A stretch of 64,000 nt of DNA from an uncultured Cohaesibacter sp. (lineage in GTDB: Bacteria; Pseudomonadota; Alphaproteobacteria; Rhizobiales; Cohaesibacteraceae): the NCBI RefSeq assembly GCF_963676275.1, contig NZ_OY781091.1, positions 3,326,775-3,390,774 on the forward strand. The letters run 5' to 3'. A program made the position numbers and the translations under genes. Positions 39,633 to 48,839 of this stretch are shown here, one piece after another (position 1 is the first letter of the stretch; each line of letters opens with the position of its first letter). The notes beneath the pieces were generated by a model. That model had not been told where the DNA came from. It did no database searches and saw nothing but the letters and a program-made list of their open reading frames with translations.

Positions 39633-40403
39633 ATGACTGATTTTGATAATGAAGTGAAAGAGCGTATCGCCAGCTATGCTGATGAAGATGCCATGCAGGA
39701 AGCCGCCCGAACTTTCCTGCAAGCCTCGACCATGCCCAAATATAGCTACAATTTTGCATGGATGGGCAGGCCGATCATACAATATCCGCAAGACATCGTC
39801 GCCATGCAGGAATTGATCTGGCAGATCAAACCCGACCTGATTATCGAAACGGGGATCGCCCATGGCGGATCGCTCATTTTCAGCGCCTCCATGCTGGCGC
39901 TGCTGGATATGTGCGAAGCGATGGAGCAAGGCACCAGCTTTGACCCCGCACAGTCAAAGCGCAAGGTGCTCGGCGTCGACATCGACATTCGCCCCCACAA
40001 TCGCATCGCCATTGAAGCCCATCCGATGATGTCGCGCATTGAAATGATCGAAGGCTCCAGCCTCTCCGAGGAGATTGTCGCCAAGGTGCATGCCATCGCC
40101 AAAGAGCATAAGGTCATTCTGGTCTGCCTTGATAGCAACCATACCCATGATCATGTTCTGGCAGAGTTGCAGCTTTATGCCGATCTTACCTCTGTTGGCA
40201 GCTATTGTGTGGTCTTTGACACTCTGATCGAAGACATGCCCGCCGATGCCTATCCCGATCGCCCGTGGGGGCCGGGCAACAGCCCGAAATCCGCGCTTTA
40301 CCAGTTTCTTGAAAGCAATCCGGACTTCGAAATCGACAAGAGCATCGCGCAAAAACTGCTCATCACGGTGGCCCATGACGGCTTTCTGAAGCGCATCAGA
40401 TGA
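39633..40403 (+). CDS. Cephalosporin-hydroxylase/CmcI-family methyltransferase
   Basis: 256 residues from ATG 39633, which has AGGAAG six bases upstream; ATG 39603 has no ribosome site. Motifs GRPIIQYPQDIVAMQELIW, IIETGIAHGGSLIF (SAM loop), VLGVDIDIRPHNR and LVCLDSNHTHDHV match the CmcI/rhamnosyl O-methyltransferase family (PF04989). Members O-methylate sugars in glycolipids and O-antigens despite the historical name. Probably decorates the same glycan. Confidence 0.85.
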   Translation: MTDFDNEVKERIASYADEDAMQEAARTFLQASTMPKYSYNFAWMGRPIIQYPQDIVAMQELIWQIKPDLIIETGIAHGGSLIFSASMLALLDMCEAMEQGTSFDPAQSKRKVLGVDIDIRPHNRIAIEAHPMMSRIEMIEGSSLSEEIVAKVHAIAKEHKVILVCLDSNHTHDHVLAELQLYADLTSVGSYCVVFDTLIEDMPADAYPDRPWGPGNSPKSALYQFLESNPDFEIDKSIAQKLLITVAHDGFLKRIR

Positions 40404-40431
40404 CCCTTTTGCCTTTTGCGCTCTCATCAGC

Positions 40432-40464
40432 GCGGCCCGGATCATCTTGAACCCGGCCGCTTTT
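40432..40464 (+). terminator. Possible terminator within the sugar cluster
   Basis: GCGGCC / GGCCGC stem (40432-40437 with 40455-40460), extended by GG/CC past one mismatch, then TTTT. Lies 28 bases after the CmcI-type gene; the glycosyltransferase follows, so it may reduce its transcription. Confidence 0.5.
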
Positions 40465-40548
40465 GCATCAGATCCGTTTGCATGAACCCGTTTGCATCAG
40501 GCCGTCGACAAGCCCTTTCATTCACCACGCAATGACCTTGAGCCTCAC

Positions 40549-41799
40549 ATGTCCAATCCGTTATTCTCGATTGTCATACCGACCAGAAATCGCCTCGAAG
40601 CTCTCAAACACACCCTTCGCACGGTACTGCTGCAGGAGCATGAAAGCTTCGAACTTGTGATCGCTGTCAATGATTGCAAGGATGGCACCATCGACTATCT
40701 TGAGGCCATCGCAGATCCCAGATTGCGCATAACAATTTCTGATCGCCCGCTTTCGATGCATGAGAATTTCCAGCGCGGACTGGAAGCGGCGCGAGGGGAT
40801 TATCTGATCTTCATCGGCGATGACGATTTGCTGACGCCGGGCGCGCTCCGGCTACTGGATGCAGTCCTTCAAGCCACGGATGCCGACATCATAAACTGGC
40901 CGGAACCCTATTTGCTCTGGCCAGTGGATGGCGCCACTTGCGGACAGCTGACCTTCAGGAATTCCACCTTCTATGGTCCGGCGCGCGGCTTTGATCCTCA
41001 GGCAAATTTAGAGAAATTCCTCTCCGGCACCTGCCAGTCCACCCGAACCGGAGCTGATGTCTATCATGGTCTGGTGCGCCGATCCTATATCGAAAAAGTG
41101 CAAGAAAAACTGGGCTTCCCCTATTTTTACGGCCTGATACCGGATCTGTTTGTCGGCCTCATCAATCTTGTCCATTGCAGAAAAATCTACCATCTGGAAC
41201 ATGCTTGTTCGGTTTTCGGCGCCCATCAATATTCGACGGGGCACGCCATGTTTGGCGGACAACGCAAGGAGCAATCGCGCACCGAAAGCCAGAAAAAAGC
41301 CCTCGACGAGCTATACAGGCATCTGGGAAAGGATTTTCATTTTTCCTCGATCTACCGGGCAGAAGTCCCCGGAGCCTGCATTTTGGGAAGCCTGCTCGAC
41401 TGCGCCCGTCTGGGACTGTTTGAGGAGGAGAAAATTGCGCAATCGCACCATCTCGAAACGATTGCCCGCCAGCTGGTCGGCGGCGCCGAGGCCAAGAAGG
41501 AACAGTTTGTCCGCTATCTCGAGGCCCATTGCGATGACCCCGCCCCTTATCATGATCTGATCAACAGCGCTCCAAGGCAGCCCCGAAAAAAGCGCAAGAA
41601 TGCCCTTAAATTCACCACGGTCACCACAGCGAAGGCAACCGGCAATTCCGCTGCAACATATGAATTTCTCAAGGACAACATATCCCTTCCGGCGAAAATC
41701 ACGGTAACCGAGAAACGGGGAAGCTATCACTGGAACCTCTCCCCCCTCCTCCACCGCCTCCTCTCGATAACCAAAATCCATTTTGGTTTGGGTAGATAG
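40549..41799 (+). CDS. Glycosyltransferase family 2
   Basis: 416 residues from ATG 40549 (MSNPLFSIVIPTRNRLEAL); an ATG at 40492 would add 19 residues. GT-A fold: FSIVIPTRNR, LVIAVNDCKDGT, and the metal-binding DDD in FIGDDDLLTPGALRL. C-terminal ~120 residues have no assignment and end lysine-rich (PRKKRKN). Likely adds a sugar, perhaps the one made by the upstream genes, to a surface glycan. No membrane helices. Confidence 0.85.
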   Translation: MSNPLFSIVIPTRNRLEALKHTLRTVLLQEHESFELVIAVNDCKDGTIDYLEAIADPRLRITISDRPLSMHENFQRGLEAARGDYLIFIGDDDLLTPGALRLLDAVLQATDADIINWPEPYLLWPVDGATCGQLTFRNSTFYGPARGFDPQANLEKFLSGTCQSTRTGADVYHGLVRRSYIEKVQEKLGFPYFYGLIPDLFVGLINLVHCRKIYHLEHACSVFGAHQYSTGHAMFGGQRKEQSRTESQKKALDELYRHLGKDFHFSSIYRAEVPGACILGSLLDCARLGLFEEEKIAQSHHLETIARQLVGGAEAKKEQFVRYLEAHCDDPAPYHDLINSAPRQPRKKRKNALKFTTVTTAKATGNSAATYEFLKDNISLPAKITVTEKRGSYHWNLSPLLHRLLSITKIHFGLGR

Positions 41800-42161
41800 C
41801 GGCTTGGGACAAGGCGGGCGTCCCTCTATCAAATACCGAACATACAAACACAGTCATGCCTGCTGGCCCTTTTTTGAAATCCTGCAGCGGATGTCTGATC
41901 CCTGCCAGTTGACTAGAAGCCCCCCCCCTCAAGCCCGACCTCGCTTCCCGCACAAGCAGACAGGACGCCGGTTTGCCGGGCGTGCGATGATTGTTTCAAT
42001 CGCGACACTGGGGTTGAGTGGATTGTTCGCTTTGCAACAAAAATTTGCTACAATTGCGCCGTCACTTGACGAAATATCCTGAAAGACTGGCGCTTTTCCA
42101 AGTGGCATGGGAATTGCCTACTCTTCATTTCAAGCGATATGAAGTTTGGATATATAACGCA
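41800..42161. other. Intergenic region before modE
   Basis: 362 bases with no credible gene. A weak sigma-70-like -10 (TACAAT, 42049-42054) and a ModE-like operator (42134-42160) directly before the modE start are the only signals seen. Confidence 0.5.
42134..42160 (+). promoter_or_regulatory. ModE-like operator immediately before modE
   Basis: The right half TATATAACGC (42151-42160) matches the ModE half-site; the left half GCGATATGAA (42134-42143) matches its mirror in seven of ten positions, with seven bases between. The site ends one base before the preferred modE ATG and overlaps a plausible -10, so autorepression is likely. Confidence 0.6.
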
Positions 42162-42995
42162 ATGAGCAAATCGATGCCAAACCATCCTCAGTCCGTCCGG
42201 CCCGTTCTTGCCTTTCTCGACAAGGCCGGACACCGCGCCAGTGAAGAGCGCTTCAGGCTGCTGTCCGAGATCGACCGGGAAGGCTCCATCTCGGCCGCCG
42301 CCAAGGGGTTGAATATAAGCTACAAGGCCGCATGGGATGCGGTCAATGCCCTCAACAATCTCTTCAGCACGCCGCTGGTCGATGCCAAACCCGGCGGCCG
42401 CAGGGGCGGCGGAGCAATATTGACCGAGGAAGGCCGCAGAGCCCTTCAGGCACATCGTCATCTCACAGACCGGCTCAATGTCTTTCTTGCAGAAATGGAG
42501 CGGGAGCTTTCCGGCACGTCCGGCTCCGGATCAGCCGCCTCCCCCAGCCCCCTGTTATGGAGCTTTTCCATGCGCACAAGTGCCCGCAATGTCTTCCATG
42601 GCATCGTCGAGGAGATCATCCCCGGTGCCGTCAATTCCGAAATCGCCCTCAGGCTTTCCGAGCAGACAGTGCTGACCATCGTGATCACCAACAAGAGCGT
42701 GGAATCCCTTGAATTGCGGGTTGGCACGGAAGCCTTTGCCCTGATCAAGGCCTCAACACCGCTTTTGATGGCCGATGTCGAGAATATGAAGCTATCGGCG
42801 CGCAACCAGATCCACGGCACGGTCATGACCGTCGATCACGGCGCGGTCAATAGCGAGGTACAGCTCGACATTGGCAACAGCAAGACCCTGACTGTCGTCA
42901 TCACGCGACACAGCGCCCAATCCCTCGGCATCGAACCCGGAGCGCCCATGTGCGCCGTCGTCAAGGCCTCTCAGATCATCCTTGGCGTCGAGTGA
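42162..42995 (+). CDS. modE: Molybdate-responsive regulator ModE
   Basis: 277 residues from ATG 42162; ATG 42174 is an alternative and neither has a clear ribosome site, so leaderless translation is possible. N-terminal winged helix (RFRLLSEIDREGSISAAAKGLNISYKAAWDAV, given in part), RRGGGAILTEEGRR wing, then two tandem molybdate-binding Mop/TOBE domains (SARNVFHGIVEEI...GAVNSEI and SARNQIHGTVMTV...GAVNSEV). With molybdate it represses modABC-type genes. First gene of modEABC. Confidence 0.94.
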   Translation: MSKSMPNHPQSVRPVLAFLDKAGHRASEERFRLLSEIDREGSISAAAKGLNISYKAAWDAVNALNNLFSTPLVDAKPGGRRGGGAILTEEGRRALQAHRHLTDRLNVFLAEMERELSGTSGSGSAASPSPLLWSFSMRTSARNVFHGIVEEIIPGAVNSEIALRLSEQTVLTIVITNKSVESLELRVGTEAFALIKASTPLLMADVENMKLSARNQIHGTVMTVDHGAVNSEVQLDIGNSKTLTVVITRHSAQSLGIEPGAPMCAVVKASQIILGVE

Positions 42996-43056
42996 CTTGA
43001 TTTCAACAAAGCCCATTTCAAACAGGCAATTTCAAACACCAATAAGGACCTCCCAG

Positions 43057-43815
43057 ATGAAAATTTCCTTCCAGACATTTTTAGGCAGCTCGATCCTTTC
43101 CCTTCTGCTGGCAACCGCCGGAGCTGGCGCGGCAGAAACCAAGGTGGCAGTTGCCGCCAATTTCACCGCCGCCGCCAAGGAGATCGCGGCCGCCTTTGAG
43201 GCGGATACTGGCCATAGCGCCATCCTCAGCTTTGGCTCGACCGGCAAGCTCTATACCCAGATCGCCAATGGCGCGCCCTTTTCGCTGTTTCTTACTGCCG
43301 ATCAGGCCCGCCCGATCAAGGCCGAAGAGGAAGGGCTCGCAGCCCCCAACAGCCGCTTTACCTATGCCCAGGGCAAGATCGTGCTATTCAGCATGGACTC
43401 CAAGCTGGTCGATGGCGAGGGCGCGGTGCTTCAATCACCGGGGAGCTTCCACAAGCTGGCCATTGCCAACCCCAAGACCGCCCCATATGGCGCCGCCGCC
43501 ATGGAAACCCTTGCCAAGCTGAAGGTTCCCTCAGCCGTCATGGAGGCGCTGGTGCAGGGAGACAGCATTTCCCAAACCCATCAATTTGTCGTCTCCGGCA
43601 ATGCCCAGCTTGGGTTTGTCGCCCTCTCGCAGGTGGTTGACAGCAAGGAAGGCTCACAATGGATTGTTCCGGCAGAGCTTTACACCCCGATCAGGCAGGA
43701 TGTTGTTCTGCTCAAGACCGGCGTTGACGATGAAGCGGCCAAGGCCTTTCTCGCCTTTCTGAAGGGTGACAAGGCAAAGGCAATCATTCGCAAATTCGGC
43801 TATGCTGTCCAATAG
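43057..43815 (+). CDS. modA: Molybdate ABC transporter substrate-binding protein
   Basis: 252 residues from ATG 43057 with AAGGA nine bases upstream; an earlier ATG at 42982 overlaps modE. Signal peptide up to AGAGAAE, then KVAVAANFTAAAKEIAAAFE, LSFGSTGKLYTQI and FLTADQARP, standard ModA oxyanion-binding segments. Captures molybdate (or tungstate) in the periplasm for ModBC. Confidence 0.95.
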   Translation: MKISFQTFLGSSILSLLLATAGAGAAETKVAVAANFTAAAKEIAAAFEADTGHSAILSFGSTGKLYTQIANGAPFSLFLTADQARPIKAEEEGLAAPNSRFTYAQGKIVLFSMDSKLVDGEGAVLQSPGSFHKLAIANPKTAPYGAAAMETLAKLKVPSAVMEALVQGDSISQTHQFVVSGNAQLGFVALSQVVDSKEGSQWIVPAELYTPIRQDVVLLKTGVDDEAAKAFLAFLKGDKAKAIIRKFGYAVQ

Positions 43816-43865
43816 CACAGACAGCCAAGCGCGCTGCATGACAAGGCCGAGAAAGGGAGACCCCA

Positions 43866-44531
43866 GTGCTTGAAGCCATCACCCTGACCCTGAAGCTGGC
43901 GGTGACAGTCACCTTCCTGCTGCTGCTGATCGGCACCCCCATCGCATGGTGGCTGGCAAGATCGAGAAGCTGGTGGAAAGAGGCGATCGGCACACTGGTC
44001 TCCCTGCCTCTTGTGCTGCCACCAACCGTCCTTGGCTTTTACCTTCTGCTTGCGCTGGGGCCAAACAGCATGCTGGGCCGCTCGATTGCCGCGATTGTCG
44101 GCCATACCCTACCCTTCACCTTTGCCGGACTGGTGGTGGCCTCGATCATCTATTCCCTGCCCTTCATGGTGCAGCCGGTACGCAATGCCTTTGAAGCCAT
44201 CGGTGAACGGCCGCTGGAAGTCGCCTCCACCCTGCGAGCCTCGCCGCTGGATTGTTTCTTCTCGGTGGTTCTGCCGTTGGCAAGGCCGGGCCTTATCACC
44301 GGCACCATTCTCAGCTTCGCCCACACGGTGGGAGAATTCGGCGTTGTGCTGATGATTGGTGGCAACATCCCGGGTGAAACCAAGGTGCTCTCCATCGCCA
44401 TCTATGACTATGTCGAAACGCTCGAATGGAACAAGGCCCATATTCTGGCTGCCGGCATGCTGGTCTTTTCCTTCCTCGTCATTTTCAGCACCACCATCAT
44501 CGAGAAGCGCTTGAGGAGACGCATGCAATGA
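43866..44531 (+). CDS. modB: Molybdate ABC transporter permease
   Basis: 221 residues, GTG start ([17 protein letters not shown]), with GGGAGA upstream. About five membrane helices; ABC-permease EAA loop around [25 protein letters not shown] (given in part) with [11 protein letters not shown] and [20 protein letters not shown], all typical of ModB. Stop overlaps the modC ATG. Confidence 0.95.
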   Translation: MLEAITLTLKLAVTVTFLLLLIGTPIAWWLARSRSWWKEAIGTLVSLPLVLPPTVLGFYLLLALGPNSMLGRSIAAIVGHTLPFTFAGLVVASIIYSLPFMVQPVRNAFEAIGERPLEVASTLRASPLDCFFSVVLPLARPGLITGTILSFAHTVGEFGVVLMIGGNIPGETKVLSIAIYDYVETLEWNKAHILAAGMLVFSFLVIFSTTIIEKRLRRRMQ

Positions 44532-45703
44532 ACCAGCCTCAGGCCACCAATGCCACCAACGCGCTGACAAGCGGCAACGCCAGCGCCAGGGACAGCGAAA
44601 GGGACGTGATTGCCGCCCATTTCAAAGGCATGCAGGGCAGCTTCGAACTCGATGCCGCCTTCGAACTGTCTGCCTCGGGCGTTACCGCCCTGTTCGGTCC
44701 GTCCGGCTGCGGCAAGACCTCCATATTGCGTTGCATCGCCGGTCTCAACAGATTGCCTTTTGGCCATTTCTCCCTGAAAGGCGAAATCTGGCAGGACGAC
44801 AGCCATTTTCTGCCAGCCCACAAACGCCCCGTCGGCTATGTCTTTCAGGAAGCAAGCCTGTTTCCTCACATGTCGGTTGAGCAGAATCTGGTCTATGGCC
44901 AGAAACGCGCGCACCGGCTGGACGGCCAACAAGGCCAGCAGCTCAATCAGCGCGAGGTGACGGAACTGCTCGGCATCGGCCCGTTGCTCAAGCGTTCGAC
45001 CACCAGACTTTCAGGAGGAGAACGCCAGCGGGTTGCCATTGGCCGCGCCCTGCTCTCCCATCCCCGCATCCTGCTGATGGACGAACCCATGGCAGCCCTT
45101 GACCGCTTCAGCAAGAATGAGATCCTGCCCTATCTGGAGCGTCTGCATGATGAATTGAACATTCCGGTGCTGTATGTCAGTCATGATATTGCAGAAGTCG
45201 AGCGCCTCGCCGACCAGATGGTCCTGATGGAAAATGGCAGGGTGAAGGCTGCCGGTCCGCTTCAGGCCCTGCTTTCCGATCCTGCCCTCTCCCTTTCCCA
45301 CATGCCACAGGCAGCTTCGGTCCTTACAGGCAATCTGGTCGCCATTGATGCAGACTTCGGCATCAGCACCATCATGGTCGCGGGCATTCCCTTTCAGGTT
45401 CCCGGCGTCAAGGGACCGCTTGGTCGCCCCGTGCGCCTCAGGATAGAGGCAAGCGACGTTGCCCTCTCCCGCCATGTGCCGGAGGGCTCCTCCTCCATTC
45501 TCAACACTCCGCCAGTGGCAATCGAGACAATCCAGCCATTCGGCCAGCATATGGCCAATATCTTCCTGCGATTGGGCGATGGCCCGCATAGCCAGACCCT
45601 GATCGCCCGCATATCAAGAAAAAGCCAGCATGCGCTGGATCTCAAGCCGGGCGAAAGGATTCAGGCCATGGTCAAATCCGTCTCCATGGTCAGGGAGGTC
45701 TGA
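44528..45703 (+). CDS. modC: Molybdate ABC transporter ATPase
   Basis: 391 residues from ATG 44528, coupled to modB through ATGA. Walker [11 protein letters not shown]-loop [11 protein letters not shown], signature [17 protein letters not shown], Walker [13 protein letters not shown]-loop [13 protein letters not shown]-terminal Mop/TOBE domain (~residues 310-391). N-terminal ~30 residues are a Asn/Thr/Ala-rich extension unlike most ModC; a start further in is conceivable. Confidence 0.95.
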   Translation: MNQPQATNATNALTSGNASARDSERDVIAAHFKGMQGSFELDAAFELSASGVTALFGPSGCGKTSILRCIAGLNRLPFGHFSLKGEIWQDDSHFLPAHKRPVGYVFQEASLFPHMSVEQNLVYGQKRAHRLDGQQGQQLNQREVTELLGIGPLLKRSTTRLSGGERQRVAIGRALLSHPRILLMDEPMAALDRFSKNEILPYLERLHDELNIPVLYVSHDIAEVERLADQMVLMENGRVKAAGPLQALLSDPALSLSHMPQAASVLTGNLVAIDADFGISTIMVAGIPFQVPGVKGPLGRPVRLRIEASDVALSRHVPEGSSSILNTPPVAIETIQPFGQHMANIFLRLGDGPHSQTLIARISRKSQHALDLKPGERIQAMVKSVSMVREV

Positions 45704-45752
45704 GCCAAAAGCCTGATGGCTTGGCGCCCATTTGACCCGCCATACAAACGAA

Positions 45753-45785
45753 AATGCCCGCACCTTCAAGGAAGGCGCGAGCATT
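45753..45785. terminator. Bidirectional terminator between modC and TRAP permease
   Basis: AATGC-c-CGC-a-CCTTC pairs with GAAGG-c-GCG-a-GCATT (13 pairs, two internal mismatches, 3-base loop). TTTTCG follows on minus and TCGTCTTT on plus. Serves the convergent modABC and TRAP genes. Confidence 0.75.
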
Positions 45786-45809
45786 CGTCTTTGGAAGAGA
45801 CGTTTGAGA

Positions 45810-47681
45810 TCAGAAGTAAGGCTCGGTCACCCATGGCACGCAAGCCACGATGATCACCGAGACAAGGATCGCGAACATATAAGGCCAGATCGCCTTCATG
45901 GCCTTGTCCGGCTCGATGCCACCAATCGCACAGGCCTGATAGAAGCCGATCCCCAGAGGCGGCACGAACAGACCAAGGCTCATGGACAGCACCATCATGA
46001 TGGCATAATGCACGCCACCAATGCCCAGCTCGAGAGCAATCGGGAACAGCAGCGGCGCAAACACCACGACCGCCGGAATACCCTCAAGCACACTGCCAAG
46101 GATAGCAAAGACCACGATCGACAGCGCCATATAGCCAGCCGCACCTCCGGGCATCTGCTCCATCAGCGAGGCCAGCTGATGAGAGAAGCCGGATTGCGTC
46201 AACGCCCAGGCCATCGCCGTTGCCGTTCCCAGAATGATCATGATGGCACCCGAAAGAGCCAGCGAGTTGCAGAGCATCTTCCACATTTTGCCAACCGGGA
46301 ACTTGCGATAGAGCAGGATCGAGACCAGCAGCGTATAGACGATACCCACCGTTGCCACCTCGGTTGCTGTCGCAATACCGGCCACCACGGCCACACGAAT
46401 GACCGCCAGCAGCAGGAAGGCGGGCAATGCATTGAGGATGGCAATCAGGATCTGCTTGTGACTGGCCCGTTTGGCATCGCTGACATCTTCGTCACGAGAG
46501 CGGAAATAGGCCACGATCAGCAGGCCAATCGCCCCCAGAGCCGCCGGAATGAGACCGCCGGTGAACAGCGCCGCAATCGAGACCCCCGTTACCGAGCCAA
46601 CCGTAATCAGCACGATGGAAGGAGGAATGGTTTCACCCATGGCGGCAGAAGAGGAAAGCAGGCCGATCAACTCGCCCGGCTCCTTGCCACGCTTCTGCAT
46701 TTCCGGCAACAGCACCGGCGCAATGGCAGCCATGTCGGCAGCCTTCGAGCCGGAAATACCGGACACCAGATACATTGCGCCGACAAGCACATAGGACAGG
46801 CCACCCTTAAAATGGGCAACCAGCGCCGCCAGCACATTGACCAGCGCCGCAGCCAGCCCCGTCACCTCGATCAGCAGACCAAGCAGCACGAACAGCGGAA
46901 TGGACAGCAGCACAAAGCCGGACATGCCCTCGTCCATGCGGCTGATCACGATCACCATCGGCATATAGGTCATGAATTTGAGATAGACGACCGTGGCCAG
47001 ACCAAAGGCAACGGCAATGGGTGCTCCGCCAAAGACCAGCGCCGCCAACCCGATACCAAAGAAGATGATCAGGTTGAAATTCTCCATATTCTCAAGCTGA
47101 GGCAGGAAAATGGTCAGCAACAGGCCGCAGACTGCGATCACCGCCGCCCCGAAGATCATATCGGAGATCCTTGCCTTCTGGATGAGCTGCAGGATGGCAA
47201 CGATCATCATCAGCGTCAGGCCGACAAACATCGCCCCCGAGCGCACCGTATCAGGCAACTGAAGGGCTGGTGTGGTGATCATCATCTGACCGATGGAATG
47301 TTCCAGGGCAGGATGAACGAGCAAGCCCAGGAACAGAATGACACACATGGATGCCAGCGTGTTGATACGGGATTGCCAGCGCTTGGGCGCCAATCCGACA
47401 ACCACAGTCAGATGCATGTGGCCACCCTTGTGTTGAGCCACAACGGCCCCGAACATGCTCAGCCACAAAAACAGGATGGTAGCCAATTCATCCGACCAGA
47501 CCAGTGGAGAATGCAGGGCGTAGCGAAATGCCACGCCTGCAAAGAGAACCACTACCTCCAACCCCAGAAAGATGGCTCCAGGGATTTCGACAACGAGCGC
47601 AATCCACTGTTCAAGCTTTGCGCAAAAGTCTCGAAAAGAGGACAGCCCATCTTCCGAATTCGTTTCAACGATAGTCGACAT
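45810..47681 (-). CDS. TRAP transporter fused permease (DctQ-DctM)
   Basis: 623 residues, very hydrophobic. The first ~190 residues are a DctQ-like four-helix small permease (WSDELATILFLWLSMFGAVVA); the rest is the DctM large permease (about 12 helices; GAPIAVAFGLATVVYLKF, GISGSKAADMAAIAPVLLPEM, GETIPPSIVLI, LGLFVPPLGIGFY). Fused forms are common. It imports a carboxylate-type substrate driven by a sodium or proton gradient, with the binding protein encoded just upstream. Confidence 0.93.
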   Translation of the reverse strand: MSTIVETNSEDGLSSFRDFCAKLEQWIALVVEIPGAIFLGLEVVVLFAGVAFRYALHSPLVWSDELATILFLWLSMFGAVVAQHKGGHMHLTVVVGLAPKRWQSRINTLASMCVILFLGLLVHPALEHSIGQMMITTPALQLPDTVRSGAMFVGLTLMMIVAILQLIQKARISDMIFGAAVIAVCGLLLTIFLPQLENMENFNLIIFFGIGLAALVFGGAPIAVAFGLATVVYLKFMTYMPMVIVISRMDEGMSGFVLLSIPLFVLLGLLIEVTGLAAALVNVLAALVAHFKGGLSYVLVGAMYLVSGISGSKAADMAAIAPVLLPEMQKRGKEPGELIGLLSSSAAMGETIPPSIVLITVGSVTGVSIAALFTGGLIPAALGAIGLLIVAYFRSRDEDVSDAKRASHKQILIAILNALPAFLLLAVIRVAVVAGIATATEVATVGIVYTLLVSILLYRKFPVGKMWKMLCNSLALSGAIMIILGTATAMAWALTQSGFSHQLASLMEQMPGGAAGYMALSIVVFAILGSVLEGIPAVVVFAPLLFPIALELGIGGVHYAIMMVLSMSLGLFVPPLGIGFYQACAIGGIEPDKAMKAIWPYMFAILVSVIIVACVPWVTEPYF

Positions 47682-47690
47682 AATTATTCC

Positions 47691-48710
47691 TTAGCCGAGC
47701 TTGCCAGAATATTTTTCAAGAAGGCTCCAAGCCTTGTCACCAAACTTCTCTTGCCACTTGGAATAGAAGTCGGTCTTGTTCAGAGCTTCGACGAATGGTT
47801 TCGGATCCGGCTGTGTGATGGTCATGCCCTTGGATTCGAGATCGGCCTGAACCGATGCATTCAGCTTGGAGATGTCATCGCGCTGCTTGAGGCCGCAATC
47901 ATTCAGGATGCCTTCGGCGATAGTCTGGATATCTTCCGGCAGACGCTTCCATGTCAGGCCACTGGCCACAAACAGATAGCCATCCCAGATATGGTTGGTC
48001 AGCATGGCATATTTCTGCACTTCATAAAGCTTGGCGGTCTGAATGATCGGCAGCGGATTTTCCTGTGCGTCCATAACATGGGTTTGCAGCGAGGTGTAAA
48101 CCTCGGAGAACTGCATGCTGGTTGGCGCAGCGCCGAGCGCTTCGAACAGGGAAATGGAAAGCTGGCTGACCGGCACGCGGATCTTGATGCCATGCAGATC
48201 TTCAGGCGAATTGACCGGAGCCTCGGAGGTGGTCAGCTGGCGGAAGCCATTGTCCCAGACGGTGCGCATCATGTGCAGACCGGCCTTTTCGATTTCCTCG
48301 CCGACATATCCGCCCAGATCACCGTCCATGGCAGCCCAGACATGATCATAGTCAGGGAAAGCAAAGCCAACAGCGTTGATCGGAGCAACCGGCACGAGGG
48401 TTGCGATCACCAGCGCGGAAGGCGTGAAAAAGTCGATCGCGCCAAAGCGGACCTGATTGAGCATGTCGGTATCACCACCAAGCTGGTTGCTTGGGAAGAT
48501 CTTGATATCGAGATCACCGTTGGTTTCTTCCAGAATACGCTTGGATGCTTCGGCAGCACGCACATTCAATGGATGAGACAAAGGAAGGTTGTTGCCATAT
48601 TTATAAGTGAATTTCGCTTTTGCCTCTGCACGGATATGCGGCATAGCCAATGTGGCCGGAACAGCCAGGGCTGCGGACTTCAACAGATTTCGTCTGCTTA
48701 TATTTGCCAT
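47691..48710 (-). CDS. TRAP transporter solute-binding protein (DctP family)
   Basis: 339 residues with a twin-arginine-type signal (ISRRNLLKSAALAVPATLA). DctP/TAXI-class fold: YKYGNNLPLSHPLNVRAAEAS, IFPSNQLGGDTDMLNQVRFGAID, and a conserved substrate-clamping arginine in IKIRVP. Nine bases separate it from the permease gene. The nearby sugar-acid genes suggest a four-carbon sugar acid as ligand, an inference from context. Confidence 0.92.
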   Translation of the reverse strand: MANISRRNLLKSAALAVPATLAMPHIRAEAKAKFTYKYGNNLPLSHPLNVRAAEASKRILEETNGDLDIKIFPSNQLGGDTDMLNQVRFGAIDFFTPSALVIATLVPVAPINAVGFAFPDYDHVWAAMDGDLGGYVGEEIEKAGLHMMRTVWDNGFRQLTTSEAPVNSPEDLHGIKIRVPVSQLSISLFEALGAAPTSMQFSEVYTSLQTHVMDAQENPLPIIQTAKLYEVQKYAMLTNHIWDGYLFVASGLTWKRLPEDIQTIAEGILNDCGLKQRDDISKLNASVQADLESKGMTITQPDPKPFVEALNKTDFYSKWQEKFGDKAWSLLEKYSGKLG

Positions 48711-48778
48711 GATTTCTTCTCCCTAATAAAGGCATCAAAAATGGGTTCAGTTCGCAACTGCGTGACGCCTCTAGATTT

Positions 48779-48797
48779 GTAACATAATATCTGTTAC
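48779..48797. promoter_or_regulatory. Palindromic operator candidate upstream of TRAP genes and VOC gene
   Basis: GTAACA-N7-TGTTAC (48779-48784 with 48792-48797), a perfect six-base inverted repeat in the 129-base divergent region. Its core TAATATCTGTTAC recurs as TGATATCTGTTAT near 50633, before the pdxA2/kinase pair. Proposed site for the DeoR regulator at 52118 or a distant GntR-type protein. Confidence 0.55.
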
Positions 48798-48839
48798 GTT
48801 CATTGTCTATAGATGTTTTATTCTCTCGGGAGTTAAAAA

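Noticed and set aside
41769-41788. AACCAAAAT-CC-ATTTTGGTT palindrome at the end of the glycosyltransferase gene
   Set aside because: Lies within coding sequence, loop too small and no U-run, so not called a terminator.
42024-42054. Sigma-70 promoter with TACAAT before modE
   Set aside because: No acceptable -35 at 16-18 bases; left as a weak possibility only.
45732-48782. Open plus-strand frame of about 1016 codons across the TRAP genes
   Set aside because: It is exactly antisense to dctP and the fused permease, is rich in His, Gln and Arg as expected for a mirror frame, crosses the 9-base gap between two real genes and has no family motif.
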